Shown in pieces: positions 12,103-24,428 of a DNA stretch of 64,000 nt. The notes under the pieces were generated by a model. That model ran no database searches and was not told the origin of the DNA. It was given only the letters and a program-made list of their open reading frames with translations. This DNA is from Amphirosellinia nigrospora (taxonomy: Eukaryota > Ascomycota > Sordariomycetes > Xylariales > Xylariaceae), in contig SCHM01000006.1 in the NCBI GenBank assembly GCA_004123355.1, positions 558,001 to 622,000 on the forward strand. The letters are read 5' to 3'. The first letter of the stretch is position 1, and each line of letters begins with the position of its first letter. Both the position numbers and the translations under genes were made by a program.

Positions 12103-15100
12103 ATGCCAAACCCTACCGATTATACGGTTGGTTGGATATGTGCAGTAGGGAAAGAACTTGTCGCAGCTCGGAGTTTTCTTGATGAAACGCACGACACACC
12201 CGACCATATCCCTGTGAACGACAACAATACTTACACGCTGGGGCAGCTTGGAAAACACAATGTTGTCATCGCCGCGATGCCCCACTCTCAGTATGGACTT
12301 GTTAGCGCTGCGAACGTTGCCAGAGACATGGGCGCAGCTTTCCCAATGTGAGAATTGGCCTGATGGTGGGCATTGGCGGGGGTGCACCTAGTGCCAAGCA
12401 CGATATTTGCCTGGGCGATATTGTAGTCAGCTCTCCTGGCCACGGGAATGGAGGCGTATTCCAGTACGACTATGGGCGGACAATCCAAGACAAGACTTTC
12501 GTAACTACGGGAACCTTGAACCAGCCACCGATGTTCATGCTAACGGCACTGACGGCGCTTGAGGCTGAATATGAGGGCGATGGCCACAACATTGACGAGA
12601 TCATAAGACTTATTCTCGAGAAAAAATCGAGATTACGGTCAAAATATTGTCGGCCGGACCCACACTGACAGATTGTACGAGTCTCATTGGAAGCATGCAG
12701 GAGATAGTGCCGATAACTGCGAGTTATTTTGCGGAAGCGATAACTTGAAATTCAGACGCGAGCGGTTAGATGACGAGGACAACCCAAAAATTCATCATGG
12801 CCTCATAGCCTCCGCGAATCAATTAATGAAAGATGCTTCAATTCGCGATAAGCTTTCGGCGGATAAAAACGTGTTATGCTTTGATATGGAAGCGGCAGGG
12901 CTAATGAATCACTTCCCTTGTCTCGTTATTCGTGGCATATGCGATTATTCAGACACCCATAAGAACGACCAGTGGCAAGGGTATGCTGCAATGGCAGCAG
13001 CTGCGTATGCGAAAGATCTTTTATGTAAAATTGCGCCGAATAAGATCGAGCCGAGCGACGACTAGGCGAGGTGCTGTCAGATGGTTAGTATTTTATCTTC
13101 TAGAATAAGCGAATAATTTTATTGTAATTTGTCTGTTAATACTATAATAGTGCAAGAAGACGTCAAGAAGATGAAAACTGAAGTAGAACACTTAAGAACA
13201 GACGCTTATTCTGATAAAATCAACAAACGGTTGTTGCCCCCGGACCCGTCAACAAATCATAACAAGGCATTAAGACTACGTCAGCCAGGCTCAGGGAAGT
13301 GGTTCCTTCATCACGCAACGTATCATCACTAGAAATCAAAGAATAATTCCTTTTTATGGCTCCATGGTATTCCTGGATGTGGCAAAACAATCCTTGCCTC
13401 CACTATTATAGAGGACTTGACTCAAGGCGAATTCAATCAAGGTTCTTTCTATTTCCATTTCGACTTCAGCGATACTAGCAAGCAAAATTTTGACATGATG
13501 CTTCGGTCCCTTATTTACCAACTTTACGCCAATAATAACGGCGCCCTAGATTATTTAGACTCGCTTTATCGAGGAATGGGGCAGCTGAGCTTAGAATTTC
13601 TCCAGGCAGCTTTTATGGGTATGGTCCAAAAAGTTGACGAGGTTTTTCTGGTCCTCGATGCCCCCGACGGGTGCCCAAAGCGTACCGAATATCCAAATGG
13701 CGGGTTACTATCATGGATTCAGAGCTTGCACAACTCTCAAACCAATACCCACATCATTATAACAAGCCGACCGGAGCAAGACATCGAGGCCTTCATCAAG
13801 AGCTGGGCGCGAGTTCAAGATATTATTCCTATCCAGAGTGATTTAGTACGAGAAGATATTAGCGCATACGTCCACGCTAGAGTGCGAGAACATGGCGTAC
13901 TTAGCGAAAGGTGGCGTACGCGGCCAAACATACAAGATGAGATAGAGGTTACCTTAAAGGAGAAGGCGAATGGAATGTATGTTTTCTAGTTATAAGTTAT
14001 GACTATCATTGACGAGCTGCAGGTTTCGATGGGCTGCGTGTTGACTTGATGAACTGGAGAAATGCCTGGGACCTCCCAAGTTCGAGAAACCCTCGCAACA
14101 CTCCCAAAAACATTGGACGAGACCTATAGTCGAATCATAGATAATTTGCCGCCGCATATCTACCCATTTCCCACGCGGCTGTTACAATTTCTCACTTATT
14201 CTGAACGTCTTTTAAGACTGGAAGAAGCTGTTGAGTGCATTGTAGTCAAGATAGACGCTCAACGATTCAATCCTGATGATAGAATTCCTGTACCGGAAGA
14301 AATCTCAAGATACGGCTCCGGTCTGGTTATCATTGTAGAAAGGAAAGCGACTGTCACAAGGGCTGTTTGAGGGCTTGGGAATAGCTTCATTCCTTCAGAT
14401 CTAATAATTGGCTATGGCGTCAAAGGACCTCTTACTCTCTAGATTCCTTTCCAGAGGGCTCGGGACCTGACTAGCCTATATATACACAGATTTCGGGCTA
14501 CCCCAACGGACCTCCGTTGGGCCTGTGTAGCCAATATAACCCAAAAGGGAACAAATAAACGAGGGCTGAAAATCCGTGTGACAGCGACCTACGGAGATTA
14601 CCTCCCCCAAACAATTGTAACGCAAACAGTAAAGGAGATTCAACTAGGACATCACTCAGTTAAAGAATACCTCACCTCAAATCGATTACCACTTAAAATC
14701 TTCAAAGATCTTACCGAGAAATTTGCAAGGGAAACAATTGCGACTGTTTGTTTAATACATATCATACGAATCTACGAATATAACAGATCCGCGCCGGCCT
14801 CTTTTCTCACGCTGTATGCCGCAAAATATTGGGCAAGCCATGCTGCGGCTGCTAACAACAGTAACTCGTTTTGTGAGTCAGTGGTTGGTTTTTTCAGCTG
14901 CAAAAATGCGTATAAAGCTTGTTGGTCAAAGTTTCCCATAGATTCAGGTTACACTACAGAAGTACCCTCCCCCTTATATTATGCAGCATTCACTGGGCTT
15001 ATTCAAATAGCCCATCGCATTCTTGACAATAATATCGATGTTAATACTCAGAAAGGGCGTTTCGGCAATGCTCTCCACGCCGCTTCATATATCGGCCACG

Positions 15101-15881
15101 AAAACATTGTCCAACTACTCCTTAATTATGGTGCCGATGTTAATGCTCGGGGCGGGTGTTTCGATACTGCTCTCCAGGCCGCTTCAAAGATTGGGCATAA
15201 AAGCATTGTCCAACTACTGCTTAATTATGGCGCGGATGTTAATGCCCAGGAGCATTCCGGGAGTTCTCTCCTTGTCGCTTCAAAGAAAGGGTATGAAAGC
15301 ATTGTCCAACTACTTCTTAACCATGGCGCCCATACTGATGCTAACATAGTACTCTATGGAAATGCCCTCCAAAACGCTGCATGCGGGGGCACGAAAATGT
15401 CATTCGATTACTTCTTGACTATGGTGCTGATATCAATGCTGGTGGAACACGCTATGGAAATATTCTCCACGCCGCTGCATGCGGAGGGCACGAAAATGTC
15501 ATTCGATTACTTCTTGACCTTGGTGTTGATATCAATGCTAGCGGAGGATACTATGGAAATGTCCTCCGAGCCGCTATATACTGGGGCAGAGAAAATGTTG
15601 TCAAACTACTGCTTAATCACGGTGTAAACCGCAGTTTCTGTAAAGGTGCCCTGAAAATCGCGTTGAAGAGGGGTTATTTCGACACTGTCAGAATACTCGA
15701 GGAGGCAATGAACGATTCTACCGCTTCTCAATCAGTGCAAGGGTGTCCACAGACACCTACAAATCTTATACTCCAGCCAGCTGATGATGTCGTGAGCCCT
15801 GCACGGCCAAGCAAGCGATCCACGGAGCCGGAAAACAGTGCTGAACCTCCTCTAAAAAAAGCTCGGACTCGCGCTCGATAA
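12103..15881 (+). pseudogene. PNP-NACHT-ankyrin NLR-like gene, disrupted
   Basis: This is a fungal NOD-like receptor architecture, used in non-self recognition and programmed cell death. The order is a nucleoside-phosphorylase-like (PNP_UDP) effector (about 12103-13065), a NACHT NTPase with Walker A GIPGCGKT at 13366-13389 and a sensor-type IITSRPEQD block, then about eight ankyrin repeats from 14950 to 15690 and a basic C-terminus. Introns include 13977-14022 (GTATGT donor). Several defects stand out. There are in-frame stops at 13330-13332 (TAG where the family has Trp) and 14042-14044 (TGA). One-base losses lie near 12335, 12666, 14079 and 15392. A 232-bp solo LTR sits at 14352-14583. A stop also closes the PNP part at 13063-13065. 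The LTR and nonsense codons argue for a true pseudogene, whatever caused the frameshifts. Confidence 0.85.
14352..14583. mobile_element. Solo LTR (232 bp) inserted in the NLR gene
   Basis: The element begins TGTCACA and ends TGTGACA, so it has 5'-TG...CA-3' ends with a 7-bp perfect terminal inverted repeat. It is flanked by the 5-bp direct repeat GCGAC (14347-14351 and 14584-14588). TG...CA ends and a 5-bp target duplication are the standard signature of an LTR retrotransposon insertion; with no internal coding region it is a solo LTR. A TATA-like stretch (CTATATATAC, about 14476-14485) would suit an LTR promoter. An internal hairpin, CCCAACGGA/TCCGTTGGG, lies at 14502-14521. Removing the element plus one target copy (237 bp, 79 codons) joins the NLR frame exactly, so the insertion site is unambiguous. 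Confidence 0.85.
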
Positions 15882-16596
15882 GAATGAGTTCGCTATTCCA
15901 TCATTTCGGCCCTTTGCGCTTCCTGCCAACGTACCCAGCATCAGCCCTTTGCCATCATCAAGATCTTTAGAGAGCTGTAGTATAGGAGGTGACAAACTTG
16001 AGGGAAGGCTCACCCTATAATTTCGTTCCGATGCAATTTCACCAAGTCTTGTAATGCAATCTCATCTCGACGGCGTTATTCGGATAGGAATGCATAGAGT
16101 TTGGATAGTCTGATTTTTCCCTATATGCTTCTACCTCTACTACGTACACTCAGTATGGCAATTGACTTAACGCCCGCAACTCGCATGTGCCTAGGTAATA
16201 TTTGTGGTGAAATAGTTGAATCCAGCACTGCGCCATAATCTGAAGGAGACTCAATACCTACTTCCTGCATGTAAGCATGGGGCCGTTGTACACCTTCGCG
16301 GAAATTAAAACACTACTTTGAAAACGAATTTAACAGTAAATGAAACACATCACAAATACCCCTCTCGGACTACACGCTAAGAATCTACCACCCATCCTTA
16401 ACCAACATAGATATTATATTACTAGCACAGATCTACATCCAACTAACGAAAGCAAATCAGAAAAGGAACAAGAACGAAGGAACGGTGTATTGGGGTATCA
16501 CGCCAGATAACAAATCTACATGTAAACACCAAACCCAAGTAACGCCAGTGCTTTGCAGAAACCTCACAAACTATTCACGACCATTACGACAACAAT

Positions 16597-16624
<28 letters not shown>
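15882..16624. other. Convergent spacer between NLR and RabGAP gene
   Basis: AT-rich 3' flanks of two converging genes. No gene is seen; a (CAT)n microsatellite lies at its right edge. Confidence 0.55.

Positions 16625-16629
<5 letters not shown>
16599..16629. repeat. (CAT)n microsatellite
   Basis: About ten uninterrupted CAT/ATC units, just beyond the stop codon of the RabGAP gene and therefore probably in its 3' untranslated region. Confidence 0.9.
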
Positions 16630-16631
<2 letters not shown>

Positions 16632-19600
16632 AGACCAAACTGCGCCTCCTGTTCAATCGGCATAGGAGTCTCGGCATTCGAGTCCGGTGCTCCGCCCTCC
16701 TCGTCATCGGCGCCGCTCAGACTCGTGATACTTCCGACGTCGGTGTCTGTGCGCACGGCACTAGGTGTCGGACTCGGGACGGCCGATGCGCTAGTTTCCG
16801 TGACGAGAGCCGGCGCAGAAGTGGACTTCTGTGCTCGGTACTGCGCGGCGTGTTCCTCGCGCTCTATCATCAGCTGCTTCTCGGCTTCGATGGCCTTATT
16901 CCTCCTGTCCTCGACCTCCTCTCTCCTCACCACTCTCCGTAGACCTTCAGAGGCTTGGATGAGGCCATCGATGCTGATCGCGTGATTCGTCATCTGGTGA
17001 TTGATGTAGGTGTAGATCGCGGCGGGGTATCGCATTGAAGAAGCTGCTGTTCATTGAGCTTAAGGAGTGCCAGGGCCACCTGGAAGAGGAATGTGGAGCC
17101 GTCGCTGATGCAGAGTACGACGTCCCAGACGCGGAAGAGAGCCTCGGCTGAGAGACAATCTGTGAAAACACTTAGGAACCACTGGAATGTCAAGGCCTCG
17201 AGCTCAATGCTCAGGTTTTCCAGATGCTGAGAGAGCCTTGGGAGTACTGCTGTGACGTATTGTCGCAAGACGTTCTGATCTGCCCGAGATGCCATCAAGC
17301 TATGATCATAGTATCCGCGAGGGAGGATGAGCTCGATAATAGAAACCAGTACCCAGAAGGTGTCTTCAGTAGATGGCATGATAAGTAGCAGGTTGGCGGT
17401 AATGAGATTCATGCCCTGGCAATATCCAACTTCAGGGTTTCGTCGAGCATAGGCTTTCAGTACTTCGCCGAGTTTGGCAACCCCCGGGCCTCGGCGGAAG
17501 AAGATATTGTCTGTCAAAGTCCTATGAACATCCATATCGATCTGTGAGGTCACTACCGGGTCGTCGCCCTCGCTAGACCTCGAAACAAGGCCTTCATAGT
17601 ACCCTGGGATGCGTATTGATAGAGCACCGGAACACTCGGCCCATATTTTGGGGCGATTGGCAACCGGAATGCCGCCAAGCACAAGAGATCGAAACTCGCT
17701 CCACTTAGCTCGACCAACCTTGCCTTTAACACCCAGATCAGCTATGCCGATTGTTTCCCCGTCTGTGAGTTTCGCCTCGGGAATCATGACAGGCGCTGTT
17801 TGAAATCGAGCCTCTGCGGCTGCGGCTGCGGCGGCTGCAGCCGCCTCCCTTCCCTTCTACGCTCCGCCCTCACCTTGCGTAAGAACTCATTCCATCGGAC
17901 GGATTTCTCTCTTTGTAATGCATCATGAACATCGCTCAACTGTTTCAAGAGAAGCTTTACCGGTTCAACATCCTCATAGACCAGTGTTGCAGACGCTTCC
18001 TCGTTCGCTTGAGAGGTTGAATCGCTATTCAAGGCCGCGGTAGTACTGGCCGGTGGGACAAAACCACGATCATTGGTGGTGATCAATCCAGGTGACTTTG
18101 GTGGTTCGTTACCTTCGAGAACCTCCATGCTAGACGTGGCCACAGGGGTATGGGAAAGGAGCTCGGTCTGAACCGTTGTGATTTTGAGATAGTCCTGCCA
18201 TCGTTTCGGCGGCCTTGCTCCATTACATCTTCAGCAGAGTTGGGCGTGCCTGGGCGACCATCGCTCGCGCTTTCGCGAGTCGAGCTTGCGCTATCCTCAA
18301 GCGAATTAGGCGAAATGCCAGATCTCCCACCTGTCAGCATCTCTGCCCGATTGCCACGTTTGATATGGGCTGCCGCCTGGGCCGCCTGCCGTTGTCTCGT
18401 TTTCCGACGCTGGTCATAAATAAAGCCAAACCTATCCGTGAGATACTCAGAATTATTGAAATTATTGTATATATGTGTCAAGGTCGGTGGTTGCCCCTCG
18501 GGGGAGAATATAGTATCCATCTCAACTGGAACGTAGTCGCCTGGCTTTGCGTCTGTCGCGTTGTCAGGAGAGGTCCTGAGGCCTTCCCTCCTCTCATAAA
18601 GCTGAGATCGCTGGGCTAGATTTGTGGATGCAGGCGTAGAGCGGCGCATGGACATCAGGGCCTTAGGCCCAGGCTGCGATGAGCTCGCACGAGCTGATGC
18701 GCTCGTCTTGGTGCTTGCAGCTGACGCAGTTCGCAAAGATCCGTTTTGCCTCACTGAGTCGGAGCGTCCCCTCAGAGAGTCGGAATCACCGCGGTTTGAA
18801 GCCTTACCAGCAACGAGTTGTAAAGCCATGCTTGCAAGTGAAGATGAAGGCTTCCTCACCCTTGCGCCGAGTAGATACTCGAAGCTCGACTAGAGTTTTG
18901 CGTAGATCCAGCCACGGGCGGGGTAAAAAAGTCCTCCTGGATAGGTAGTCGCCGGTCTCCCGTAGCCGGTGCTCGTATGGCGGTCTTCGCCCCTTCGCCA
19001 TTGATATATGTAGGTCTACTTGTCTTCCTGCCCGTGCCAGTACCCCATAAATAGTCCTTCCAGCCTTTGATGGTGCCCTTGTTGTTTCCCTTTACATTGT
19101 TTAGTCCGCTAGCTCTAATAGTGGTCTCAGTCCCATCGTCGATGCCCAAACCCGTATAAGAGGCAGTTTGTGAAAGTGAATGACGCATTGCATCACTCAT
19201 CATATTTGACAAGCCTTCGTCCTGGCCCAGCTTTGACTGATCCTGTGCTTTTAGCTCCTGCTCTACGGAGCGCAGCTTCGTTTCTAGCTCCAGGTTTGAT
19301 AATCCACATTCTAATATGATCTTTCTCAAGGCTCTCTCGCGTGCATCGGCCCTTCTCCTGAGGTTTGATATCTGCAGGTCGCGCTGGGCTAGATCTTCAG
19401 CTATCTGGCGGACGAGGTTGACGGGACCGTGCTTAACGAGAAGCCGTTCAATATGCTCATCCTCGGCGAGGTGCAGGACACCAGGTATCTTACGTGGGGC
19501 GACGGGAGTGTCCTCAAACAGGGCATTGCGCGGGGTTCTGATGGTGTCGGAGTCGATAGCCGTCAGACTGTCCACGATAGACGCGGCATCGGGTTGACGA

Positions 19601-19869
19601 CTCGACAACTGCTCGGCATCCTGGCGAGTTGTGTCGGAGCACGAGTCGGGTATCAGCGACTGGTCGTGCTGGTACTGTTGGGGGGAGAAAGACGGGAACG
19701 AGGTCAGGGACTTGTCCGAGGCGGCGATGGAGGACGCAGAGCTCGAGGGTTGTGACATTCGCTTTCTTGTTCTCGACTTGGCACGGCTTGTGTGCCCCCT
19801 GCTGCTCCAGGAGACGGATGACACTTGCGACGCGCTCCTTTCGAGAGGTGCAGCTTGCTCAGACTCCAT
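16625..19869 (-). CDS. TBC-domain Rab GTPase-activating protein, frame-interrupted
   Basis: This is a GAP that accelerates GTP hydrolysis on Rab GTPases in membrane traffic. The protein has a Ser/Arg-rich N-terminus, a coiled-coil segment near residues 130-210, a disordered middle, a poly-alanine run and a C-terminal TBC domain (coded about 17780-16990). The TBC signature is complete: GIPVANRPKIW, the arginine finger in IDMDVHR (IxxDxxR) and the glutamine finger in GYCQGMN (YxQ). A charged coiled-coil tail follows. The start at 19869 gives the longest family-like N-terminus. Single-base losses break the frame near 18860 (C run), 18168, 17849 (C/G run before the poly-Ala tract) and 17026 (G run), all read on the plus strand. 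Once they are allowed for, the protein is about 1,080 residues and uninterrupted. I see no intron. As a conserved type of gene with an intact catalytic domain, it is more likely to carry sequence errors than to be dead. Confidence 0.85.
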
Positions 19870-21853
19870 GACGCATCAAGGCTAAGCATCTCGGGTTTCG
19901 GGCGCGGTCGGGATATGATGATCTTAACTTTGGTTGCTTTGGATGAGCTACCACGTTGCAAAGGGGGGTTGAGGTTGAGGTTGAGGCAGGGGCGGAAATA
20001 CGCCGAGGAACATAAGGGAGGACCGCCGCTATCGCGCACAAGCAAAAAAAAGGCCCGACAAGCTATTCTAGAAAAATAAGCAGGACGACTGGAAAGGTTG
20101 ATTAGTTTGGGTAAGGCTTCGCTGCGCTGCACTGCACTACATGCTGTAGGTAGGTAGGGCAGTCCAACAAACAGCACGTGCATCCAGCAGGTATGATGAT
20201 GTAGTCGATATGCAGGTGTAGGTTGCACAGCGCCCGAATTAGCATACTACTTACCCAGGCAGGACCCAGGTTCCAAGGGGGGCTGGAACCGACCCGTGGA
20301 CCCATCGTTCGCAAACCGTTAAGCCGAAAACCCCGCTTTTCAAGGCATTATCCCGGCCCTTCGCGACGTGTCAGTAAGGTGCTCTACACTATTTCTAAGT
20401 ATCCAACGCCCCGCACCACAGCCCGGTGCAGGACGATGCATGTTTGGCATCTGTCGCATAGGCTTATGGCATAACAAGACTGAGAAAATGTATGTAGACC
20501 TTAATCTATTAGAAACTTAGCCAGGATGCACTGCTCAGCCACATTCCAATCTTTAGTTCATCTTTAGTATCTTATCTGTTGACCGATCCAGTCTGATGTC
20601 CAGATATCCTTCATCCCTTATCTAAGTCGTTATAGTTGGTAGACATTTAAAGACACCCTTCATTTACTAAAAGCAAAGCAGCTACGCTTATAACTGACTA
20701 ACCCAGAGTGAAACAAACTCGGAGCGATATTTTCCTGATCATGGCTGTCCATTTTAAGAATAACAGATAGACCGCACATATCATCGCCTATTTCCCTGCT
20801 AGAATGTAACCATGTGACCATATTGGACTACTTGTACGAATGTTCACGTAGTCTTAGCTCGCCGGCGGATACTTACCCTAGCACCAGTAGTTACATTAGT
20901 CTAGATCCTAGCGAGTTTAAGCCAGTAGGCACTGTAGCTTCACGTTTCCTAAGCGAGAGAGGCGAGGATTTTAGCAGGCAGTCAAACAGTCCGCTATAGG
21001 CTGCTTATTACCAAGTTAATTAATAGTATTACAGGTATCCAATTCTTGCTTTCTGCAACCCAGATCAGATATTCCATCTCTCCTGACGCTTGCTTCAATA
21101 CATTCATGGCACATACAGACAAGCAAATACAGATGAATTCCGCCAGTTTCATCGAGATATTACGTTTATGTTGCTGCAAAATAGAAAGTGACTCATGTAC
21201 CACCCCGACAGAGGCCTCGTTCGTAAGGTGCTCTGCTCCCTTTCCATTGAGAATAAAAAAGACATTTGCCTGTCCGACCGGATATGCTACATTACACAAT
21301 AAAGGCGTGGGATGCCCAGATTACATGCATCAGTTATCTCGATTAATAAAAACAGAACAGATAAAAAAAAATATGCTTCAACCGAATAATGGAGGGTGCT
21401 GAAGAAAAAGGGACCAGAGACATTGTTTGCAGTTCAAGGAAATGGTATCGTTGACGTTTTAGGATGTAAAATCCAAAAGGAGATGAAGATCAAGGGAAAA
21501 AAGTAAACAGATGTGCGTCGAGTGCAACCGAGTGCAAAGTGTGTAAGATGCGTAAATGTGTTGCCAGAAGTCTGTTGGAAGGTATGAAAATAAAATAACA
21601 AAGAGTCGTTGGTCTATGCCATCAGAAAAATGCTCAGCCGATTTTTGTACTCTCGCAATGCAACGAAAGGGGTATCGTAATCACAAGTCGTATCAATGCG
21701 CGCCGTTTGCCTTTCAACATGTTACCTGTCCATGTCGTCGGGTTCGAATTCGGATGGAAAAATCAACGTTTCGCGTTCGATCGTCAGGCGTTTTTCGTTA
21801 ACGAAGAAAATGGTTGGTTGGTTGGTCTATGTGTGTCCTTCAGCAGCGTTTCC
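19870..21853. other. Intergenic between RabGAP promoter and transcription factor 3' end
   Basis: 19870-20500 is the RabGAP 5' flank. The remainder is AT-rich with only short open frames lacking family features. No gene is seen. Confidence 0.55.
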
Positions 21854-24428
21854 CTAGATAATGTTTGCAATGCTGATTCTCTCAGTACTTCGACTACTCG
21901 AGCTAGCACCAGGCGCCGGACTGTTCTTGGAACTGTCGGGACCCGGTGCGCTACTGCGAGGGATGGTTGCTGATTGTTCCATAACGATTGGTGGTAATGT
22001 CGGTGCTGCGAGTGGTGCTGTCGCTAGCCCGTAATTTGGGATCGTGCTTAGTGCTGCTACTGGCCCTGGCCCTAGCCCTCGAACAAGTTCGAGCAGATTA
22101 TCCCAACCTCCCCAATCTTGTCGCTCCTCAATACTCAAGCCTGTGCGCTTTTCGACGGCTGCGATTCCTCTAGCCGTCGCGGGAGGTGGCACGGGGGGTC
22201 TCTTTCGGCCCCTACCCAGATCCACGCAGTCTCGGCATTGGCTTGCATGTCGGCGCTAACATAAAGTAAGAGTTCTTCGTCTCTTAACAGAGAGTCCTGA
22301 ATAGCTCTGGCATCTATCGGAGCGTGCTGGGGTACCCGGGAATCGTAGGACGTGGCAAACGGTCCGCGGCTTCGTGCTGCTTAGACCGCAAGGTGCGCAC
22401 AAAGAATGACAGGTAGCGTCCACATGCCACTACAATGTCCCGCTTCTCGTGAACAGACTTGAGAACTCTGAGGCAAGTTATTGCCTGGTCCTTGCACCCG
22501 GCCAAAAGTAAAAATAACGTGGAGCGGGAAAACATGTGTAATAAGAAGAGTAGTCGCGGAGTCCGCAAGACTTCCGCTGGAACGCTCCATCAAGCGAGCT
22601 GTCTCAAATGACGTAGAGGTGCACTGTTCGATAGCTTCGATCCGAGCATCCATAGGACATGATGGGGTGAGGTTGTGACGATGCAAATGGAGCCGTGCGC
22701 TTAGGAGATGTGCAAGCGGCATAACGAGATGGGGAGCAATGATTTCGGAATTGTTTGGATCCAAAACAGGGGGAAAGAGGGTTTGGCAAGAAGTAAAGTG
22801 ACTATCAAAAGTTGCCAATCGAGGTCGCTCAATCGTAGGAGCAGAGAATGCTTTCCTTAACGCAGTAAATGACCGGACAACGTTGATAATCGCATGCATG
22901 AACTGAGTAAGGGGCGTCGCATTGTGCGACAATATCGGTCCTTCGGATTCTAGAAGGTGGTCATCGCAAGGCTCCGGCAACGCCACATCGCAGTCGGCGT
23001 CGTCGATCATAAAGGGGCGGCCAATTTCCAACGCCAGGGTTCGGTCCAATATTAAACGGCCCACCAAACTCTACGGCGCATATCTGCCTCCACTCGAACG
23101 CATCCCGACTTCCAAGTGAAGCTCCAGGTCCTGAGCGCATCGTATCGCCTTCCCCAGCCATTTCCAGGCAGCGGATTTTAAGTTCATCTCGTAGAGTGCT
23201 ACTCCAATAGAAATAAGCCCCGTACATCATCCAACACATAGTCGTTAGCCCACGGATCCATCAGGTTCCGAGAAGTGTCCATAAATTCGCCCGCTTTTAT
23301 CGTGCGATCGGGGACTGGATCAGTGCTGAACAAGGATCCTACTGCGAGAACAGCAAAAAACATGGCCAGCCAGGGCAAGGGAACCTGGCGCAGGTCGTTG
23401 CTTTGGTACAATCTGTCCACATCGTGCTGAAACGATGGCCAATGGAGTATTGGCGCCATAACGTGAACAGCCGCATAGTACGAATGAAGGAGCTTGTCCG
23501 TGGTCACCTTGGCTGGTAACGGCGGTCGCGCCTGGTCGAAGATTGCAGACTCTGGTGGCCATGGACGATACGGCGCCGGTGCCTTTAGGAGGCCCTTGGA
23601 CACATTGCGAAAGGGCACTCTCGCTCGCGCGTAATCGTGTACCGCCGCAGCTCGCTTCCTCTTCCGCGGTTCGGAGTTCAGATCGGGTAAACGGAGCGCA
23701 ACGTGCTCTGCGGCCTCGGTATCAACATCCATGTGCTCTACGCCCGTCCGTTCAGCCAAACTGCGTCTAAGACTGTGGTTCTCTCTTCGCACTCGTTCCA
23801 TCTGCTTCTCCAAATCCTGGACTTGCTTAATTGATGACATTCGGCGGTTGTCTCCTTGGTAAACTGGCACTTGACATTGCGACTGGAGCATTCCGAACAA
23901 CTAGTCGTCTCTGTAGCGTCACATTTGACCTTCCTTTCCCGACAAGCATCGCAGCTGCACCGGCACATTATACATTAGTGGATGCTCGCAGCCAGAACCA
24001 TGACCCGAAAATGCAATTTAAAACATAAGGTCACGAGAAAAGGAACGGCGCGTATACGTATAGTACATACCTTGGATCTTTCCGGCGTTGTCGATACGCT
24101 CGCTTCTGCGCCTGGACGTTCGCGGACAACTGGGCGCTCGAGAGCCCGGGGTGCTCACTACCGATTCGCCCGACGCGAGTGACTCACGTCCCATGATCGA
24201 AGATGCCGTCACTGGCGTGAACGGCTGGAACGAGGATTGATTAACCGAGGGGAGGGGCGGGATCCCTATCGGTTGAGGCGTGTGCGTAGGGTTTGACCTA
24301 GCGTTTGGCCCCATTAGACTACTGAGGTAATGAACTTGAGGACGAGGTGAAGTGGCAGAGGAAACTGAAGAAGAATCGTACGATCGTGTCGGAGAGCGAG
24401 GGAACAAGTTGTGAGACGAAGCCGCCAT
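21854..24428 (-). CDS. Zn(2)-Cys(6) transcription factor with fungal MHR domain, frame-interrupted
   Basis: This is a nuclear sequence-specific regulator. After a Ser/Pro-rich N-terminus, a 116-bp intron (23955-24070, GTATGT donor) splits the protein just before the binuclear zinc cluster, which reads SCDACRERKVKCD followed by CSECSSRNVKC. A leucine-heptad linker (QDLEKQMERVRREN) follows. The fungal-specific (MHR) domain then contains the blocks LHSYYAAVHVMAPILHWPSF and LDRTLALEIGRPF. The C-terminus is proline/serine-rich and ends at 21854. I chose the Met at 24428 because the upstream in-frame extension to 24548 is not family-like. Frame losses occur near 24149 (G run), 23860, 23215, 23080, 23040, 22530 and about 22330 and 22215. 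Target genes cannot be told from sequence. The 11.7 kb upstream has no gene, so the promoter may be long. Confidence 0.85.

Noticed and set aside
14352-14583. DNA transposon MITE
   Set aside because: First considered because of the terminal inverted repeat, but TG...CA ends with a 5-bp duplication fit an LTR better than known DNA-transposon families.
16485-16985. Plus-strand frame with a poly-His run
   Set aside because: It arises from the (CAT)n microsatellite and runs antisense to the RabGAP C-terminus.
17780-17860. Separate small gene ending before the TBC domain
   Set aside because: The poly-Ala frame reads straight through into the TBC domain once one base lost in a G run is allowed for; it is one protein.
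21741-21752. B-box-like GGTTCGAATTC
   Set aside because: No A box or cloverleaf arms at tRNA spacing upstream.
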